This document shows, piece by piece, positions 25,561 through 38,040 of a stretch of 64,000 nt of DNA. The notes beneath the pieces are model-generated. The model searched no databases. It was not told the DNA's origin and worked only from the letters and a program-made list of their open reading frames with translations. Position numbers and translations under genes: made by a program. This stretch comes from Papaver somniferum (taxonomy: Eukaryota > Streptophyta > Magnoliopsida > Ranunculales > Papaveraceae), in assembly GCF_003573695.1 (NCBI RefSeq), contig NC_039365.1, positions 132,271,466 through 132,335,465 on the forward strand, written 5' to 3'. How positions within the stretch are numbered: the first letter of the stretch is position 1; each line of letters starts with the position of its first letter.

Positions 25561-25639
25561 GAACAATTGTTCTTTGTTACCCAATTACCTTGGTATGCGA
25601 ATATAGTGAACTATCTTGTTACTGGTCGAATGCCCCAAC

Positions 25640-26876
25640 ATTGGGGTAAACAAGATCGTTCTAGGTTTTTAGCTGAGGTTAAGCACTTCTTTGGGATGAT
25701 CCTTATTTGTTTAAGTATTGTCCAGACCAGATTATTAGGAGATGTATACCTGAGAGTGACCAGTCCAGTATTATTTCCTTTTGTCATGATCATGCTTGTG
25801 GGGGTCACTTTAGTGCTAAGAAAACTGCTGCTAAGATATTGCAGTGTGGATTCTATTGGCCTTCGTTGTTTAAAGACTCCCACAGTTACTGTGTGACTTG
25901 TGAACGTTGCCAGAAATTAGGAACCATTTCCCGTAGGAACATGATGCCCTTGAACCCTATTTTAGTTGTGGAGGTCTTTGACGTGTGGGGTATTGACTTT
26001 ATGGGTCCGTTTCCTAATTCTTTTGGTAACTTATACATCCTTGTCGCTGTAGACTATGTCTCTAAGTGGATTGAGGCGGCTGCGTGTAAAACCAATGACC
26101 ATAGGGTTGTGATTGAGTTCTTGAAAAATAATATACTTACACGTTTTGGTACACCGCGAGCTATAATTAGTGATGGAGGGTCGCACTTTTGTAATGGACC
26201 TTTTAGGCTTTTGATGAAAAATATGGTATTACACATAAGGTAGCTACCCCGTATCATCCACAGACTAGTGGTCAGGTAGAAGTTTCCAATAGGGAGATAA
26301 AACGTATATTAGAGAAAACAGTTAATCCTAATCGGAAAGACTGGTCGTCTAGGCTTACTGATGCCTTATGGGCTTACCGTACTGCGTTTAAGACCCCCAT
26401 TGGAATGTCACCTTATCGACTTTATGGCAAGGCATGTCACTTACCTGTTGAGTTAGAACATAGAGCTTATTGGGCTGTTAAGCAGCTAAATTTTTCACTT
26501 GACAAGGCAGGAGCCCATAGGAAACTCCAGCTCAATGAGTTGGAAGAGATTCGTAGAGATGCATACGATAGTGCTAAGGAGTATAAGAACAAAATGAAAC
26601 TTGTGCATGATAGAAATATCTTAAGAAAGTCATTTTCTCCAGGTCAAAAAGTTCTTCTGTATGATACCCGCTTGCATCTTTTCCCTGGGAAGTTACGTTC
26701 TCGGTGGACGGGTCCTTTTATTGTTCGCACTGTCTTTCCTCATGGAGCTTTGAGATCGAGACACCGGATGGTAGTAGTTCTTCGAAGGTTAACGGTCAGA
26801 GATTGAAACCCTTTTTAGAGCCCTTTCCTACAGGTGATATTGAGGAGGTCCCTCTGGAGGACCCTGTTTACCCTTG
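25640..26876 (+). pseudogene. C1 integrase
   Basis: A frame change near 25707 leads into the HHCC zinc-binding domain (H-D-H-A..H and C-V-T-C-E-R-C, about 25785-25910), then the DDE core with [14 protein letters not shown] (25990-26030) and [12 protein letters not shown] (26170-26205). A second frame change follows near 26210. The remaining core [17 protein letters not shown] (about 26257-26305) and the C-terminal domain with WTGPFIV (about 26704-26725) are still clear, with one more frame shift near 26750. The reading ends with a TGA near 26876. The integrase would insert element DNA into the host genome. Confidence 0.85.
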
Positions 26877-27988
26877 ATTGACCATCGAGGCGATTGTATG
26901 TTGTATATTAGTTTTTGATTTCTCTCTTCACCCAGGTACTATCTTTCCGACCTCTCTTTACTAATTCCTCATGTTACTTTACTGTTTGGTATTGCTCTTT
27001 CATTAGAAACATTGAGGACAATGTTAGATTTAAGTTTGGGGGTGGGGAAGAAACTTTTTGTTAGCTTTTAGTTGCAATAAATAAACTCCAGAGCCTAGAA
27101 AGTTATTCTTATTAAGGTTGGCACTAACCAATCTAAGTGGATGGGAACATTTTGGTTGTAGGAGTTGAGGAAACATCTAAAGAGTCTATTCATAAAAGCA
27201 CAGAGCTCAGGTGTTAGAATTAAAAAATAACATGGTAGTTTCGCCATATCTCGTTGAATCCTAATCCTTCTGTTTTTTATTTAAGTGATTTGGTGGGGCA
27301 CACGATTCAAGTTGTTACCATTGCTAGGGTGGAATAGAGTGATTGAGATGCCAAAAAAAAAAACAGACCATCAGACCAACCGGAATAAATTCAATAAAGT
27401 CGACCACTGGTGCCCTTGTATATGCCAGTTGTGTTGACCTAGAGTTAGGTTTATCGACCACTGGTTCCCTTGTATATGCCAGATGTGTTGATATTAGTCA
27501 TACCGGTATCTCAGTCCATTAGGATAGGTTCACCTTGGCAGAGGCCTTCAGGCAGATATGGGAAACACCGTTCACTTTTAACCATCTCTTTATCCATCTT
27601 CTTAATCTTTCCATGTGATTGGTTGACTCCGGTTATGATGTACAGAAACTATCTGAGTAGAGATCTGTCACTTATATATGAATTTTAGTATGCTGAGTGC
27701 AAACTCGTGTACAACAATTGGAATTTCGCATCAGGGTACTTCCTCCTGTAGTCAATGAGAGTATGCCAACCAAGGAGATTCTTTAGTTCCTTTCAAGGTT
27801 CTGCATAGATATCTAGGGTCTGGAGTAAAGGTTTTGTGGGTACACCTCTGGTAAACCCTCCGGAGACAACACTCCGCCGCTAGGGCCACCTAGCGGTTTA
27901 ACGGCTTGCTGCACGTGCTAAGTGTAGTCATTTTTATTTTGTAGTTTTGATTTGCTCGAGAACTAGCAAATAATAAGTTTGGGGGTGT
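26877..27988 (+). other. C1 3' non-coding region and polypurine tract
   Basis: No env-like ORF. Two purine-rich boundaries are seen: TTTAAGTTTGGGGGTGGGG at about 27030-27048, soon after pol, and AATAAGTTTGGGGGTG at 27972-27987, directly before the 3' LTR. The second is the functional polypurine tract by position. A tandem pair, CGACCACTGGTGCCCTTGTA and a near copy, lies at about 27401 and 27454. Confidence 0.7.
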
Positions 27989-29547
27989 TGATAGACGCAT
28001 TTATGTGTCTAATATGTCTCAATTTTATGTATTGTTAGTGCTCGATTTTGTATTTATTTTGTTATTTTATGTCTTTGTAGGTATTTATAGAGAAATAAGC
28101 TCTTGCGGCAAAATTGGCTCGAAAAGTGGTGTTTTACACGCCAGGATAAAGTACTAAAGGCACCCCAGAAATGCATCGGAAGCACCCCAAAAATGTGCCG
28201 GAGAAACCCCATAAAAATTACTATTTACGCCCAAAAATTACTATTTGCACCCCATAAGGCAAGTGCTAAAGGGAAACACGTACATGATTAGGGGGAGGAC
28301 ATCTGCTTCTCAAATTCAAAAAAACCAATTTTGGGGGGATAACATTTCACTTCACTGGCAGAAGTTCGATCGAATGTTTAGAGGAGTTTTTGTGTGATTC
28401 AATCGTTGAAACTTCATGGGTAGTTGTGATATGTCCTAACAGAGCTAGTATGGGTGTTTGTTTCGATCAAACTTGGCTGGATAACTTGGTTTAATCCAAA
28501 CAGGGAGTTGGAGGAAAAACATGAGCTTGCACGAGTTGTGAGGAATTTAAACGTGTATTACACGTGTTTGAAAGAGTTGATCGATATTTTGGAGCGTGAA
28601 GAAGGTATAGAAGGAAAGAAATACAGTTGCAGACGCGTAGGAAAACGATTTTTGGAAACAATATATTTTCGAGAATAAAAGAAATAATGGGATTAAATAA
28701 AGATATTTTGGGAGATTCAATGTCGCAATGATGTATAAATAGGTTCCTAGGATCACATAGAAGGGGGTACGGAGAGTTTGGGGTTGAGAGGAGAGATCAG
28801 GAGGCGTGAATCAAGAGTTTCAGAACTCTATTTCTACTGCTGCACCAAGAACACGAAGAACAAAAGACCACCAGAGGAAGTCGTTCATGCTACAGTGACA
28901 ACGACAGCCACACGAGGGTCGCAGAGATACAACAACAACAGTTCTTTTTTATCGTTCTTTGTAACAGTGTTTTGAAACAATTATAAACGTTGCAAACACC
29001 CGATTTTCATTATTTTCTCTCTATTTCATCTTTGTAAACAAATTTTGAGCATGAATCAATATTTTGAGCAAGTTTACACAATGATGAGCTAAACCCATCC
29101 TCTGGGGCGACGGAGGAAGCTATTTCGCCAATGAAATGTGGTAATCTCTATTTTATTTAATTTATGCAATTATTACATGATTATTTGCCTTGATAAATAA
29201 ATAGATAAAATGGGTTTTGTTAAACATTTGTTATTTCAATTGATGGAGCATGCTAGCCTGGAGTTTTGATGTCCCATACTTTCGATTTACAATTGTTATT
29301 TCTAAAAAATCAACTTTTGCAATATTAAAAATCAATTGGAACGAAGGATTTGCATAATTATAATTAGAAAATATAAATCTCTTTGATATTGGTAATTAGT
29401 GGAATCCGTAGCCCCAGTCTTCTCCATATTTTTCATATCACTTTTGTTTAAGTTTCCTATATTTTTTATTTAAAATTAAGTCTAAAATCTGCTTTCACAA
29501 GTCTTGAACGAATCTTATCACTATAACAACAATTAAAAATCACATCA
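27989..29547 (+). repeat. 3' LTR of C1
   Basis: 1559 bp, from TGATAGACGCATTTATG to AATCACATCA, followed by target duplication AATAT (29548-29552). TATA box TATAAAT at 28734-28740. It differs from the 5' LTR by scattered single bases and very small indels. Confidence 0.9.
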
Positions 29548-29552
29548 AATAT

Positions 29553-30400
29553 TCCCAAGAATATTTTCTTTACTGCCGAGTGATGATGGGATTTCTTGAA
29601 GTGATTGAGCGCGATTCCGATCGTTGTAGGGTATATAAAGGGTCTACGGGAGTCAGGAAAAGGTTACAGAGAGTTTGGGAGAGTTTAGAACATTACAAAG
29701 TGGAGGAATTTTGAGTTGAAGAGAATCACCATTTATGCTGCTGTGAAGAAAACGAAGAACATTAGACCCTAAGAGACAGTCGTAGTGATACAGTAGCAGC
29801 GACACTTCATATATATCGTTCTATATAACAGTTAGGTTTGTAACAAACATAAGTGTTACAAACCCGGTCTTATTGTTTTTCTCCCATTTCATTTTTTTGA
29901 ACACCTTTGAGTAATAAAAATGAATTTTGAGCGTGTTTCCAACATGATGATGAGCTAATTCTCGCGTGACTGGGGCAATGTAGGAAACTATTCACTTATG
30001 CTTGATTGGTAATTTATTTTTACAATTTCTTTAATTTAATTCACTAGGATCAACATAAAGATAAAATTGGTTTTCTTAATTAGTTGTGAATCAATGTGAT
30101 GTATTATGCTTAGAATTAATTCTTCGATAATTCATGCTTAGGGATTACAATTTAATATTTGGATACCTTAAAGATTAATAGTGAATTAACGACAAAAGAG
30201 CTTAATAATAATTCTTGAAATTTCATTATAAATCAATCAACTAGAAGGAATAGTGGAATCGGAGCCTTAGTCTATTTTTAAAATTTTCGTATATCTTTTT
30301 ATTGTGAGTTTGCTATATTTTTAGTTTTAAAATTAAGTCTGAAATCTGCTTTCACAAGTCTCAACTAACCTATTACTGCAGCAACATTGAGATCATATAA
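29553..30400 (+). repeat. Gypsy family C LTR relic (C2), right part
   Basis: Continues the LTR interrupted at 18735. It resembles the last 850 bp of the C1 and solo LTRs (for example the TCTGCTTTCACAAGTCT block near the end). The right edge is approximate. C1 therefore inserted into a relative's LTR. Confidence 0.65.
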
Positions 30401-31342
30401 ATGGTGAAAAGTCACTTACTGAAGAAAAGTTAGCAAAGGAAAAATATTATTGTTCTTTTTTTCTCTTTTTACTGATCTTTTTTTTTGCAAAATTAGGACT
30501 TGTAGATATGTTCTGCTCAATAGGTTATTGTGAATATTTTTCTCCATAAAATGAATTATAGAATATGTTGAGTTGAGTAATGCGTGTTGTCTATTTTTAT
30601 TGTTACTGTTGACAGTAAAAAGTTTGTATTTATTTTTCTTGTTAGTGTTTATGGTAAAAAAAAGTTTGTATTTGTTTTTCTAGAAGCAAATTTGTAATGA
30701 CCAGACCCTTGTATTTATTTTTCTTGTTAGTGTTGACGGTAAAAAAGTTTGTGTTTGTTTTTTTAGAAGCATATTTGTAATGACCAGACCCTTCACCAAT
30801 ATTGTCCATGATTAGACAATCCAGTCATCCGGCGTTGTGGGTTTTTCAATGGGCACCGTTACGGTCATCCATCAGCAGCTTCCCGTGAGGTCATCCATCC
30901 ATAGATTACTCCCGTCTAATGCTTAACTGCAGATTTTTCTGCCAACTCTGAAGCTAATTGTTCTGAAAAAGCCAGTTGTTAGGAAATGACAACTAATTAC
31001 CTATATTCCATTCAGCGAACCCTAAATTCCCTATAGGGGAATTACAATACCACCAAACTCGCATAAAAATATGAAACGGACGTGAGCAAAGCTAAAAGAA
31101 CGGTAGTGTTTATATCATTCGTAGGTCTAACTCCCCAAGAGGTAATTGTATTATTTTCGGAGTCTCCCTCGGCTGTGGAATATATTAAATCCCAGACCTC
31201 TGACGTTCCCAGCCCCTCATAGACAAGTGTAATACCCAGTATATTTATTTACCATTTCGGTTCGAGTATTACTCGACTTAGTTAATTACCTTGTTGTTTG
31301 AGTTGTTGTTGAGTCATTTCCTTTGCTTTAGTCTGGGCGGGG
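30401..31342 (+). other. Short interior between two C-family LTR relics
   Basis: About 940 bp with no ORF, lying between C2 and the C3 LTR start, which has the purine-rich CTGGGCGGGG just before it. It may be the interior of a deleted or non-autonomous element. It holds an imperfect tandem duplication (see 30595-30800). Confidence 0.4.
30595..30800 (+). repeat. Imperfect tandem duplication
   Basis: Two to three copies of a unit containing TTTCTTGTTAGTGTT, an A-run, AGTTTGTRTTTGTTTTTYT and GTAATGACCAGACCCTT. The last two copies are spaced about 100 bp apart. Confidence 0.65.
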
Positions 31343-31850
31343 TGACAAACACATTTTTTGTGTCTGATTTGATCTCAATTCTATGTATTTTTGGTACTTT
31401 ATTTTGTACTTATTATGAGTTTTTATGTCTTTATATGTGTTTTTGAGGAAATAAGCTCTTGCTAGCTCGAAAAGTGATATTTACACTCCCTGAGAAAATT
31501 ACTAAAGGCACCCAGAAAAGTGTTAAAGGAATCTAGAAAATGTGTTGGAGGCACCCGGAAAAATTAATGAGGGCACCTCACAATTACTAAAGGCACTCAA
31601 TTGCTAAAGGGACCCCTACTCTGGATAGGGGGTCACTCATTTTCTTCGCGTGAAGGAAAATAAAATGATATTATTCTCAAAGATATTTTCGTTAAAGAGA
31701 GAAGATTTTGTTTGAAGATTTTGAAGAAAACAAAAAATAGAGTTATTATTCGTATTTTCTTTGATTATTTTTGGAAGATAGTATTGATTGGGAGAAAATA
31801 TTATCCTGGGATTTTCTGTATTATTTTTGGAAGATGTATGTGGTTTGTAA
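31343..31850 (+). repeat. Gypsy family C LTR start (C3), 3'-truncated
   Basis: Starts TGACAAACACATTTTTTGTG and shares the next 250 bp with the starts of the C1 and solo LTRs, including GAAATAAGCTCTTGC, CTCGAAAAGTG and the run of AAAGGCACC units. It is cut off near 31850 where antisense B sequence begins. The 78-codon ORF at 31712 is not credible. Confidence 0.65.
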
Positions 31851-31854
31851 GTGT

Positions 31855-32288
31855 TTTAATCTATCTAACACATTATGAAGTTCAAAAGATAAACGTTATA
31901 CTTCGTAATCAAATATTCTTCCTTGAAACTTTGATCATAATAAAATGACCAAGTTTAATACTAAATACTAAAATATAACCTCGGATGTTATGTTTTCAAT
32001 CTTAAACGACTTGAAAGCAACGATAGGAATGAAAACAAGTCAAGTCAGTATTACAATACCTCAAGTGGAAGGATGATGTGTTCATTGTAGTCGATATGTC
32101 TTCACGATCTTCAGGTCTTTAGAGTAATACTTGTATGTCTCAACATTCCTATACTTTCTAGTCTAACCTAAACGAAGTTGACTCTAGTACATTCAATCAA
32201 GCGACTCTAATTGAGTTTTGATACTAAAATATGACAACCAAATTTGACATACCAACAATTGGCGGGTTCAACCGACCAATGCTCTAAA
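31855..32288 (-). repeat. Family B LTR fragment, antisense
   Basis: Reverse-strand copy of the first 430 bp of the B repeat (compare 34333-34740). It carries the CCAAATTTGACATACCA block and ends at 32288 with a degraded TGTT start (minus strand). Confidence 0.6.
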
Positions 32289-33858
32289 AATTTCGTTTAG
32301 ATCAAGAGATCAAGGTGTGTAGAAATATGTTTGCAATAGATAAAGTTAGAAAACCTCAATCTAGAACACTTACATTCACTTAGATGAGAATCCTGGATCT
32401 TTTACCACCTCTCAAGAACAATCGTATAAAGATCAATTAAGATCAATCTTTATATATCTATCTTGAGGAATCACAAAGTCTAAGACGAAGAAAACTTTGC
32501 AATTTCTATCTATCTTTCCTGAGAGAGATTATGAGAAACTGATAGCAGTAAAGAAAGATCAGGATACACAAACTATCAAGGTAAATATAGTCGGACCTGG
32601 ATTCACGAATCCCCAAAGTGAAGTCTTTCAGTCGTAGACCTAATTATGTTTCTCAGAGGAAACCTGGGTCAATATAGGGTAATTCTAGAATCAACTAGGA
32701 AACAAAGTGTCAGGGATTGAATTTCTCGGTTGAAAGAGTTTCTCTATTTATAGTTTTTAAGGCCAAGGTAAGCTTAGAATTCAAGCTAAGATAACTTGAG
32801 AATCAAGAAAACACTTTTAGGTCTTCAAAATATAATTGAAGAATATACATATAGGTTCAGTTATGAAACCGTGTATAATAACTCTTCGGTTTGGCAAGTT
32901 AGCCAAATAATTGAAAGCTATGATGTTCATTCATACAACTAAAAATTAAATCATGACACACACACATAAGTGTTTAAGTGATCAATGAAGTCCTATAAGT
33001 GTTTAAGATAAATCTAGCAATGCTAAACATATTAAAATAATAAGTCTTTAAGAATCTGCTAAATATGTCAGGACAATTAGTACAACGGTTTGTGAACCAC
33101 ATGGCTTGTTCACGAGTCAGGGTGCAACGGTTCGTACACCGAGTTCGCCAAACGTACAAGACTCTGGAATTCAGTTGACCATATTTCGTGAACCGGGTTA
33201 GCCAACTGCTATCTAGTTTGTATCCAACTAAAATTTCAGTTCACCATGGTTTTTCAACCGGGTTAGTGAACTGTACCCAACTGAACTTACAGTTTGCGAA
33301 TTGGTTCGCCAACTTTATTTATATTTCTGTAACTCAGATATCTATGGTTTGCGAACTGGTTCGTTAACCTTCCCTTAATAGAACTCTCAGTAAGTTCATA
33401 TTTCTCTTTTATTATGTTTGAAATATTCCCACGTGACGAATCATTTGCATGGGCAATTTTCAGTTGATCCAAAAATTAATTCATATAACTAATATTGTTA
33501 AAGGACCGTTGAACATTTAATTACTAAATCATATTTCAAGATTTTTCACAAGACAAACTTGACTCGAAACTTATTCTTTGTAACTCTACTATAAGTCATA
33601 CGACATAGTCCCAACAGATAAAAATAATGGTAAATTGAGTAAAATAGAATGGTTCAGTCTTCACATACCTGATATAAAAGTTCTCCAAATACATTCGTCG
33701 ATCTTCAGTCTTCAAGGGTGATCTCTGATACTCAACTACAATTTAACCTAGTCCGAGACTTGACTTAGTAGACTATAAATCAAGATATAGTTTGATCATC
33801 TAATATTGACAACAATCTTCAGATAACAAAACTTATGGGTTCAACCGAGCATTGCTCT
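32289..33858 (-). repeat. LTR-like repeat D, antisense
   Basis: The minus-strand start (GAGCAATGCTCGGTTGAACC, near 33855) and the following block resemble the starts of the A and B LTRs, but the body differs, so this looks like a third related copia LTR. Several GGTTCGCCAAC/TTGTTCACG-type motifs recur at 33060-33390. The left edge is uncertain. No gene is seen. Confidence 0.45.
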
Positions 33859-34332
33859 GAAAATAATTATCATACAAACATACCGACTGTTACAGTCTGA
33901 CAAAACTAGTTCGAATTTTTCCCGGGGTCGTCAAGGTATAAATTTGTCAGATTGATGACCAGTTTAGTCTGAAGACCTTGTGACAAAAATTCTGGTGAAT
34001 AGTTGGCATGATCGTACATTCGAAAGAATGATGACTAATAGTATGTTCTCATGTTAGAAAATCTTAAACCTAACGACTAAAAGGTCCAGAAATCACAATT
34101 TCCTGGAACTTCTTGATGACCATAGTCGTCAAGGTAATATAATGAAAATGATGATGACAAAACTGTGGTCGGTACGTTAAAATATATTCAACATGATGAT
34201 GAATCTACGTAAAAAACGGACATTAACCTGGACATAATGGTCACTTTATTTGTCGTTGTGGTAAACTAATAACAACAACGACCAATTTGTAATTGACATG
34301 TTAGTAAAACTCTAACATGACGACTATATACG
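33859..34332. other. Unassigned sequence
   Basis: About 470 bp between repeats D and B1. GTCGTCAAGGTA-type motifs occur twice (33927 and 34125) with ATGACGAC-like blocks. No ORF and no family that I can name. Confidence 0.3.
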
Positions 34333-36477
34333 GTTGAACCCACCAAGTGTTGGTATGTCAAGTTTGGTTGTCATATTTTAGTGTGTCAAAACTCATCTAA
34401 TGTCGCTTGATTATATACTAGAATCAAATTTGTTTAGGTTAGACTAGAAAGTCTAGGAATGTTGAGACATACAAGTATTACTCTGAAGACTTGAAGGATA
34501 CAACAAGGACATCATCCTTCCTCTTGAGGTTAGTAATATTGACTTGAATTGTTTCATTCCTAATGTATCTTTCAAGTCGTGCTATATTGAAAACATAAAT
34601 GCGAAGCTGTATATATTGTACATATTGTATAATACTCTAGTGATGTGACATGTTCATACTTGTATGATCATAGTATTAGGGAAGGCTACGAAGAATAATG
34701 CTTATCTTTTGAACTTCGTAGATATGACATCGACATAGTCTTGTATATACTGTTATGATTATGTGAAAGGGTTATGGTGAAGATTTCATCCTAAGAAACA
34801 ATGTTTTACATTCGTTTAAAGGAAGTACATTCATGAACATGTTTTATGAATCGAAAGGGAAATCATTAGGCTTATTGGTTCGGCTATTCATTGCAAATCT
34901 TTGGATTACCAATATGTGTGATATGGTAGAACCGATCGTAACTTTGTTATGTATCTTGGTATAACTAATCACAATGCCTGACTTATTATTTGGTATGAGT
35001 GATTGTTATTAATTAGTGTAAGCGATCCTAAGTAATCACCATGAGATGGTATGATCAATATTTGTAATTGGTGTGACCAATCCTAGTAATTGGTGTAACT
35101 GATCCTAGTAATTGGTGTGACCGATCATAAAGTGTTGTGTAATCCATCCCTGTAATTGGTAACCGATCCTGGTAATTGGTGCAAACGATCATGGTAACTG
35201 GTGTGACCGATCACAAGCAATACCATGGGAACATGGTAACCGGTCCTAATAACTGATGTAACTGGTCCTGGTAACTTGTGCCACCGATCACAAATATTTC
35301 CATATTGAGGTATAACCGTTCCTAGTGATTGGTAGAACCGATTGAACCCATGTATGTGATTTGATATTTGATCAATCACATAGTTATCCTGGAATACAGG
35401 TCAACCAATTCTAAACTTGTTTGGAAGTGTGGTATAACTGATTCCAAGAATGTAAATCCATGTAAATATGAATAAGGATTTACAGTGAAGAGATGTCAAC
35501 ATACTTTGAACACGTACAACAACTCTTATCATTTATTGTTTAAAGATATTCCTTAGTACTCAAGGAGATCCTGTGCCAAAATAAATTGAGAATCTTTTAA
35601 TTAAGGTTTTTGGTTTTATATGCTTTAATTACCAACAATTAAATGCATATCTCGAGAGAATAAAAATTACTAATGTGCATTTACTAATTGGAGATTTTAT
35701 AATGAGAGATTTCAGAAATATTGGACAAGCATTTATTGGAATTAGGAAAACCGAATTTTGCTATTAATTGCATATCTTGAGACTATTTTCGGTTTTGGAA
35801 ATTCCTTGGTATCCAAACACCCTTGGTCTATAAATACCTAAGTTTGCATTTCTAGCAAACTATCCTAAGAGCGATGCAAACTTCATTTCTTGTTGTTTCT
35901 GGTGGAGCCGTCTATTCGGAGTGGAAAGTATCCTAATTAGGTGAAATATCTTACGACCACTCGTTTAAAGACTTCGGTGGGATCAAGAAGCTCTACAAGT
36001 ACCGTTGGTGGGAAACTAGATAATTGTAGTGTTATTAGTTTTCAATTGGTTTGATTGACTAACGGTTGTTGAAACTTTAAATGTACCTAGTTTGTTTATT
36101 CTTGAGAATCTTCTCTTCTGATATAAGATTCACTCAAACTAGATCGAAGTATCGACGGGATCTTTAGAACTGTTTGTAGATCTAAATACATCTTGTGATA
36201 ATCCATTGTTAACAGACTCTGTTTTATGTGTGATTGATAATAAGAGATTCAAGTGTGTTGTGCAGGTTATTATTGAAGATTAAAGAAAATTTGAAGACGA
36301 AGAATATTTCTGATTAGTTCTCATATATTTGTGTGTGCACAAACCTTGATCGGCTGGGATCCAACTAGAATTGGGTTTATTCGATTGATTAGTTGTGTTA
36401 GATCGGCATCACTTTATAGCTTCTCATTGAGATCTATATTGATTGATTGGGAAAATAAACTTAACTGTTTTGGTAGT
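34333..36477 (+). repeat. Family B LTR-type repeat, copy B1
   Basis: Plus-strand B repeat of about 2.1 kb. It contains the CCACCAAGTGTTGGTATGTC start block, a GGTNACCGATCCTRGTAATT-type tandem array (34940-35350), a TATA-like CTATAAATACC at 35831, and the TTCGGAGTGGAAAGT block near 35916. Its first bases are degraded, and it runs directly into B2. Confidence 0.65.
34940..35350 (+). repeat. Short tandem array within B1
   Basis: More than ten degenerate units of about 25-30 bp, each containing GTGTGACCGATCCTAGTAATT or a variant. Weaker arrays occupy the same place in B2 (37060-37330) and, reversed, at 3800-4030. Confidence 0.7.
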
Positions 36478-38031
36478 TGTTAGTGCATAGCTCGGTTGAA
36501 CCCACCAAGATTTGGTATGTCAAGTTTGGTTGTCATATTTTAGTGAATCAAAACTCATTTAATAGTCGCTTGATTATGTACTAGATTTAACTTCGTATAG
36601 GTCAGCTTGAAAGTATTAGGATATGAGACATTACAGGTATTGCGAAGACTTGAAGAAGTGAAGAATCAAGGAGCTACAACGACAACATCATCCTTCCACT
36701 TGAGGTTAATGATATTTGACATGAACTGTTTCATTCCCTAGCGTATCTTTCAAGTCGTGCGTATTGAAAACAAAATTGCGAAGCATGATTGAACACTAGA
36801 TAGACATAGTATTAAGGAATACAATATGAGGTTTATTGCTTAACCATTAAACTTTGTAGATAAGACATCGACATAATAGTTTGAATGCGATTGTGATTAT
36901 GTATGGGTATGAGGTGAGGATTTCATCCTAGGAAACAATATTTTACATTTGTTTTAAGGAAGTAAATTCATGAACTTGTTTTGTGAATCGAAAAGAAAAT
37001 TACCATGCGTTATTTGTATTGTTATTCATTGCATATATTTTGAACAACCAATATGTGTGATTAGTATAACCGCCCATGACTTGTTTGTGTTCTTGGTAAA
37101 ACTATTCACAAAGGCATGACTTTTGTATTGGTATGACTTTTATTAGTGAAACCGATCTTAAGTAATCACCTGATATGGTATGATCGAGTTTGTGATTTGT
37201 GTAAGACCAACTCTGGGGAACCGATCCTATGGACATGTGCAACACATTCAAGTTAGATACCATATATATGTGGGGACCAATCCTAGTACCTAGTCAACCG
37301 GATTTTGGAAAGCTAGTGTGACTATGCACAATACTCACATGGAGGTAGAACCGAAACTTGTTTTGGTAGAACCGTTAAACCCATGATTTGTGATTGAGTG
37401 CTCTTGATCAATCACATAGTTCTTGAAAGTGACATGAACCAATTCTAAACTTGTTTGGAAGTGTGGAAAATCGGTTTCAAGATTGTAAATATGAAAGAGG
37501 ACTTACAAAGTAAGGATGTCGACATATTTTGAACACGTGCAATAAAGGTTAATCTTTAATTGTTCAAAGTTATTCCTTAATAGCTAAAGGAAGAAATTCC
37601 CAGGATCGAAACATAAATAAGTTAAGAATCTTTTAATTAAGGTTGTTAATTTTATTTTAAGAAAATGAGAATTAGTAATGTGCATTTACTAGTTAGAGAT
37701 TTTCCAAAGAGATTTTCGGTCAATATTTTGGATAGAGCATTTCCAGGAATTATAGAAACCGAGTCTGAGCTTTAATGAATATCTTGAGAATATTTTCGAT
37801 TTTGGAAATTCCTTGTTGTCCAAACTTCCTTGTCTATAAATACTTGAAGTTTGCATTTCTAGCAAACTAATCCTTCGTGACAATAAACTTCCTCGGTTGT
37901 GTTGTTACTGGTGAAGCCTCCTATTCGGAGAGGAAAGTAACCTAATTAGGAGAAATATCTTACGGCCGCTCAGTTTAAAGTCTTCTTTGGGATTGACAAG
38001 CTCTATTAGTACCGTTGGTGGGAAACTAGTA
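36478..38031 (+). repeat. Family B LTR-type repeat, copy B2, 3'-truncated
   Basis: Begins TGTTAGTGCATAGCTCGG exactly where B1 ends, in the same orientation. It follows B1 through TATAAATACTTG (37836) to GGTGGGAAACTAG (about 38019-38031) and then stops, where LINE sequence begins. Confidence 0.7.
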
Positions 38032-38040
38032 CTTGTCTTA

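Larger units (their letters stand above)
18736..29547 (+). mobile_element. Full-length Athila-like gypsy retrotransposon (C1)
   Basis: A 10,812-bp element with two LTRs of 1561 and 1559 bp, a PBS, gag, protease, RT, RNase H and integrase in gypsy order, and a polypurine tract. The 5-bp target duplication AATAT lies at 18731-18735 and 29548-29552. The RT motif FMDD, the gag sequence FPFSLKDEAKSW and the long 3' non-coding region point to the Athila branch of Ty3/gypsy. The LTRs are near-identical by eye, so the insertion is fairly young. Several frameshifts and stops in gag-pol make it non-autonomous. No env-like ORF is visible. Confidence 0.9.

Noticed and set aside
26877..27988. env-like gene in the Athila-like element
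   Set aside because: No ORF with signal peptide or membrane segment; only non-coding sequence and purine tracts.
34940..35350. CRISPR array or similar
   Set aside because: Units are degenerate with no unique spacers, and this is plant nuclear DNA.
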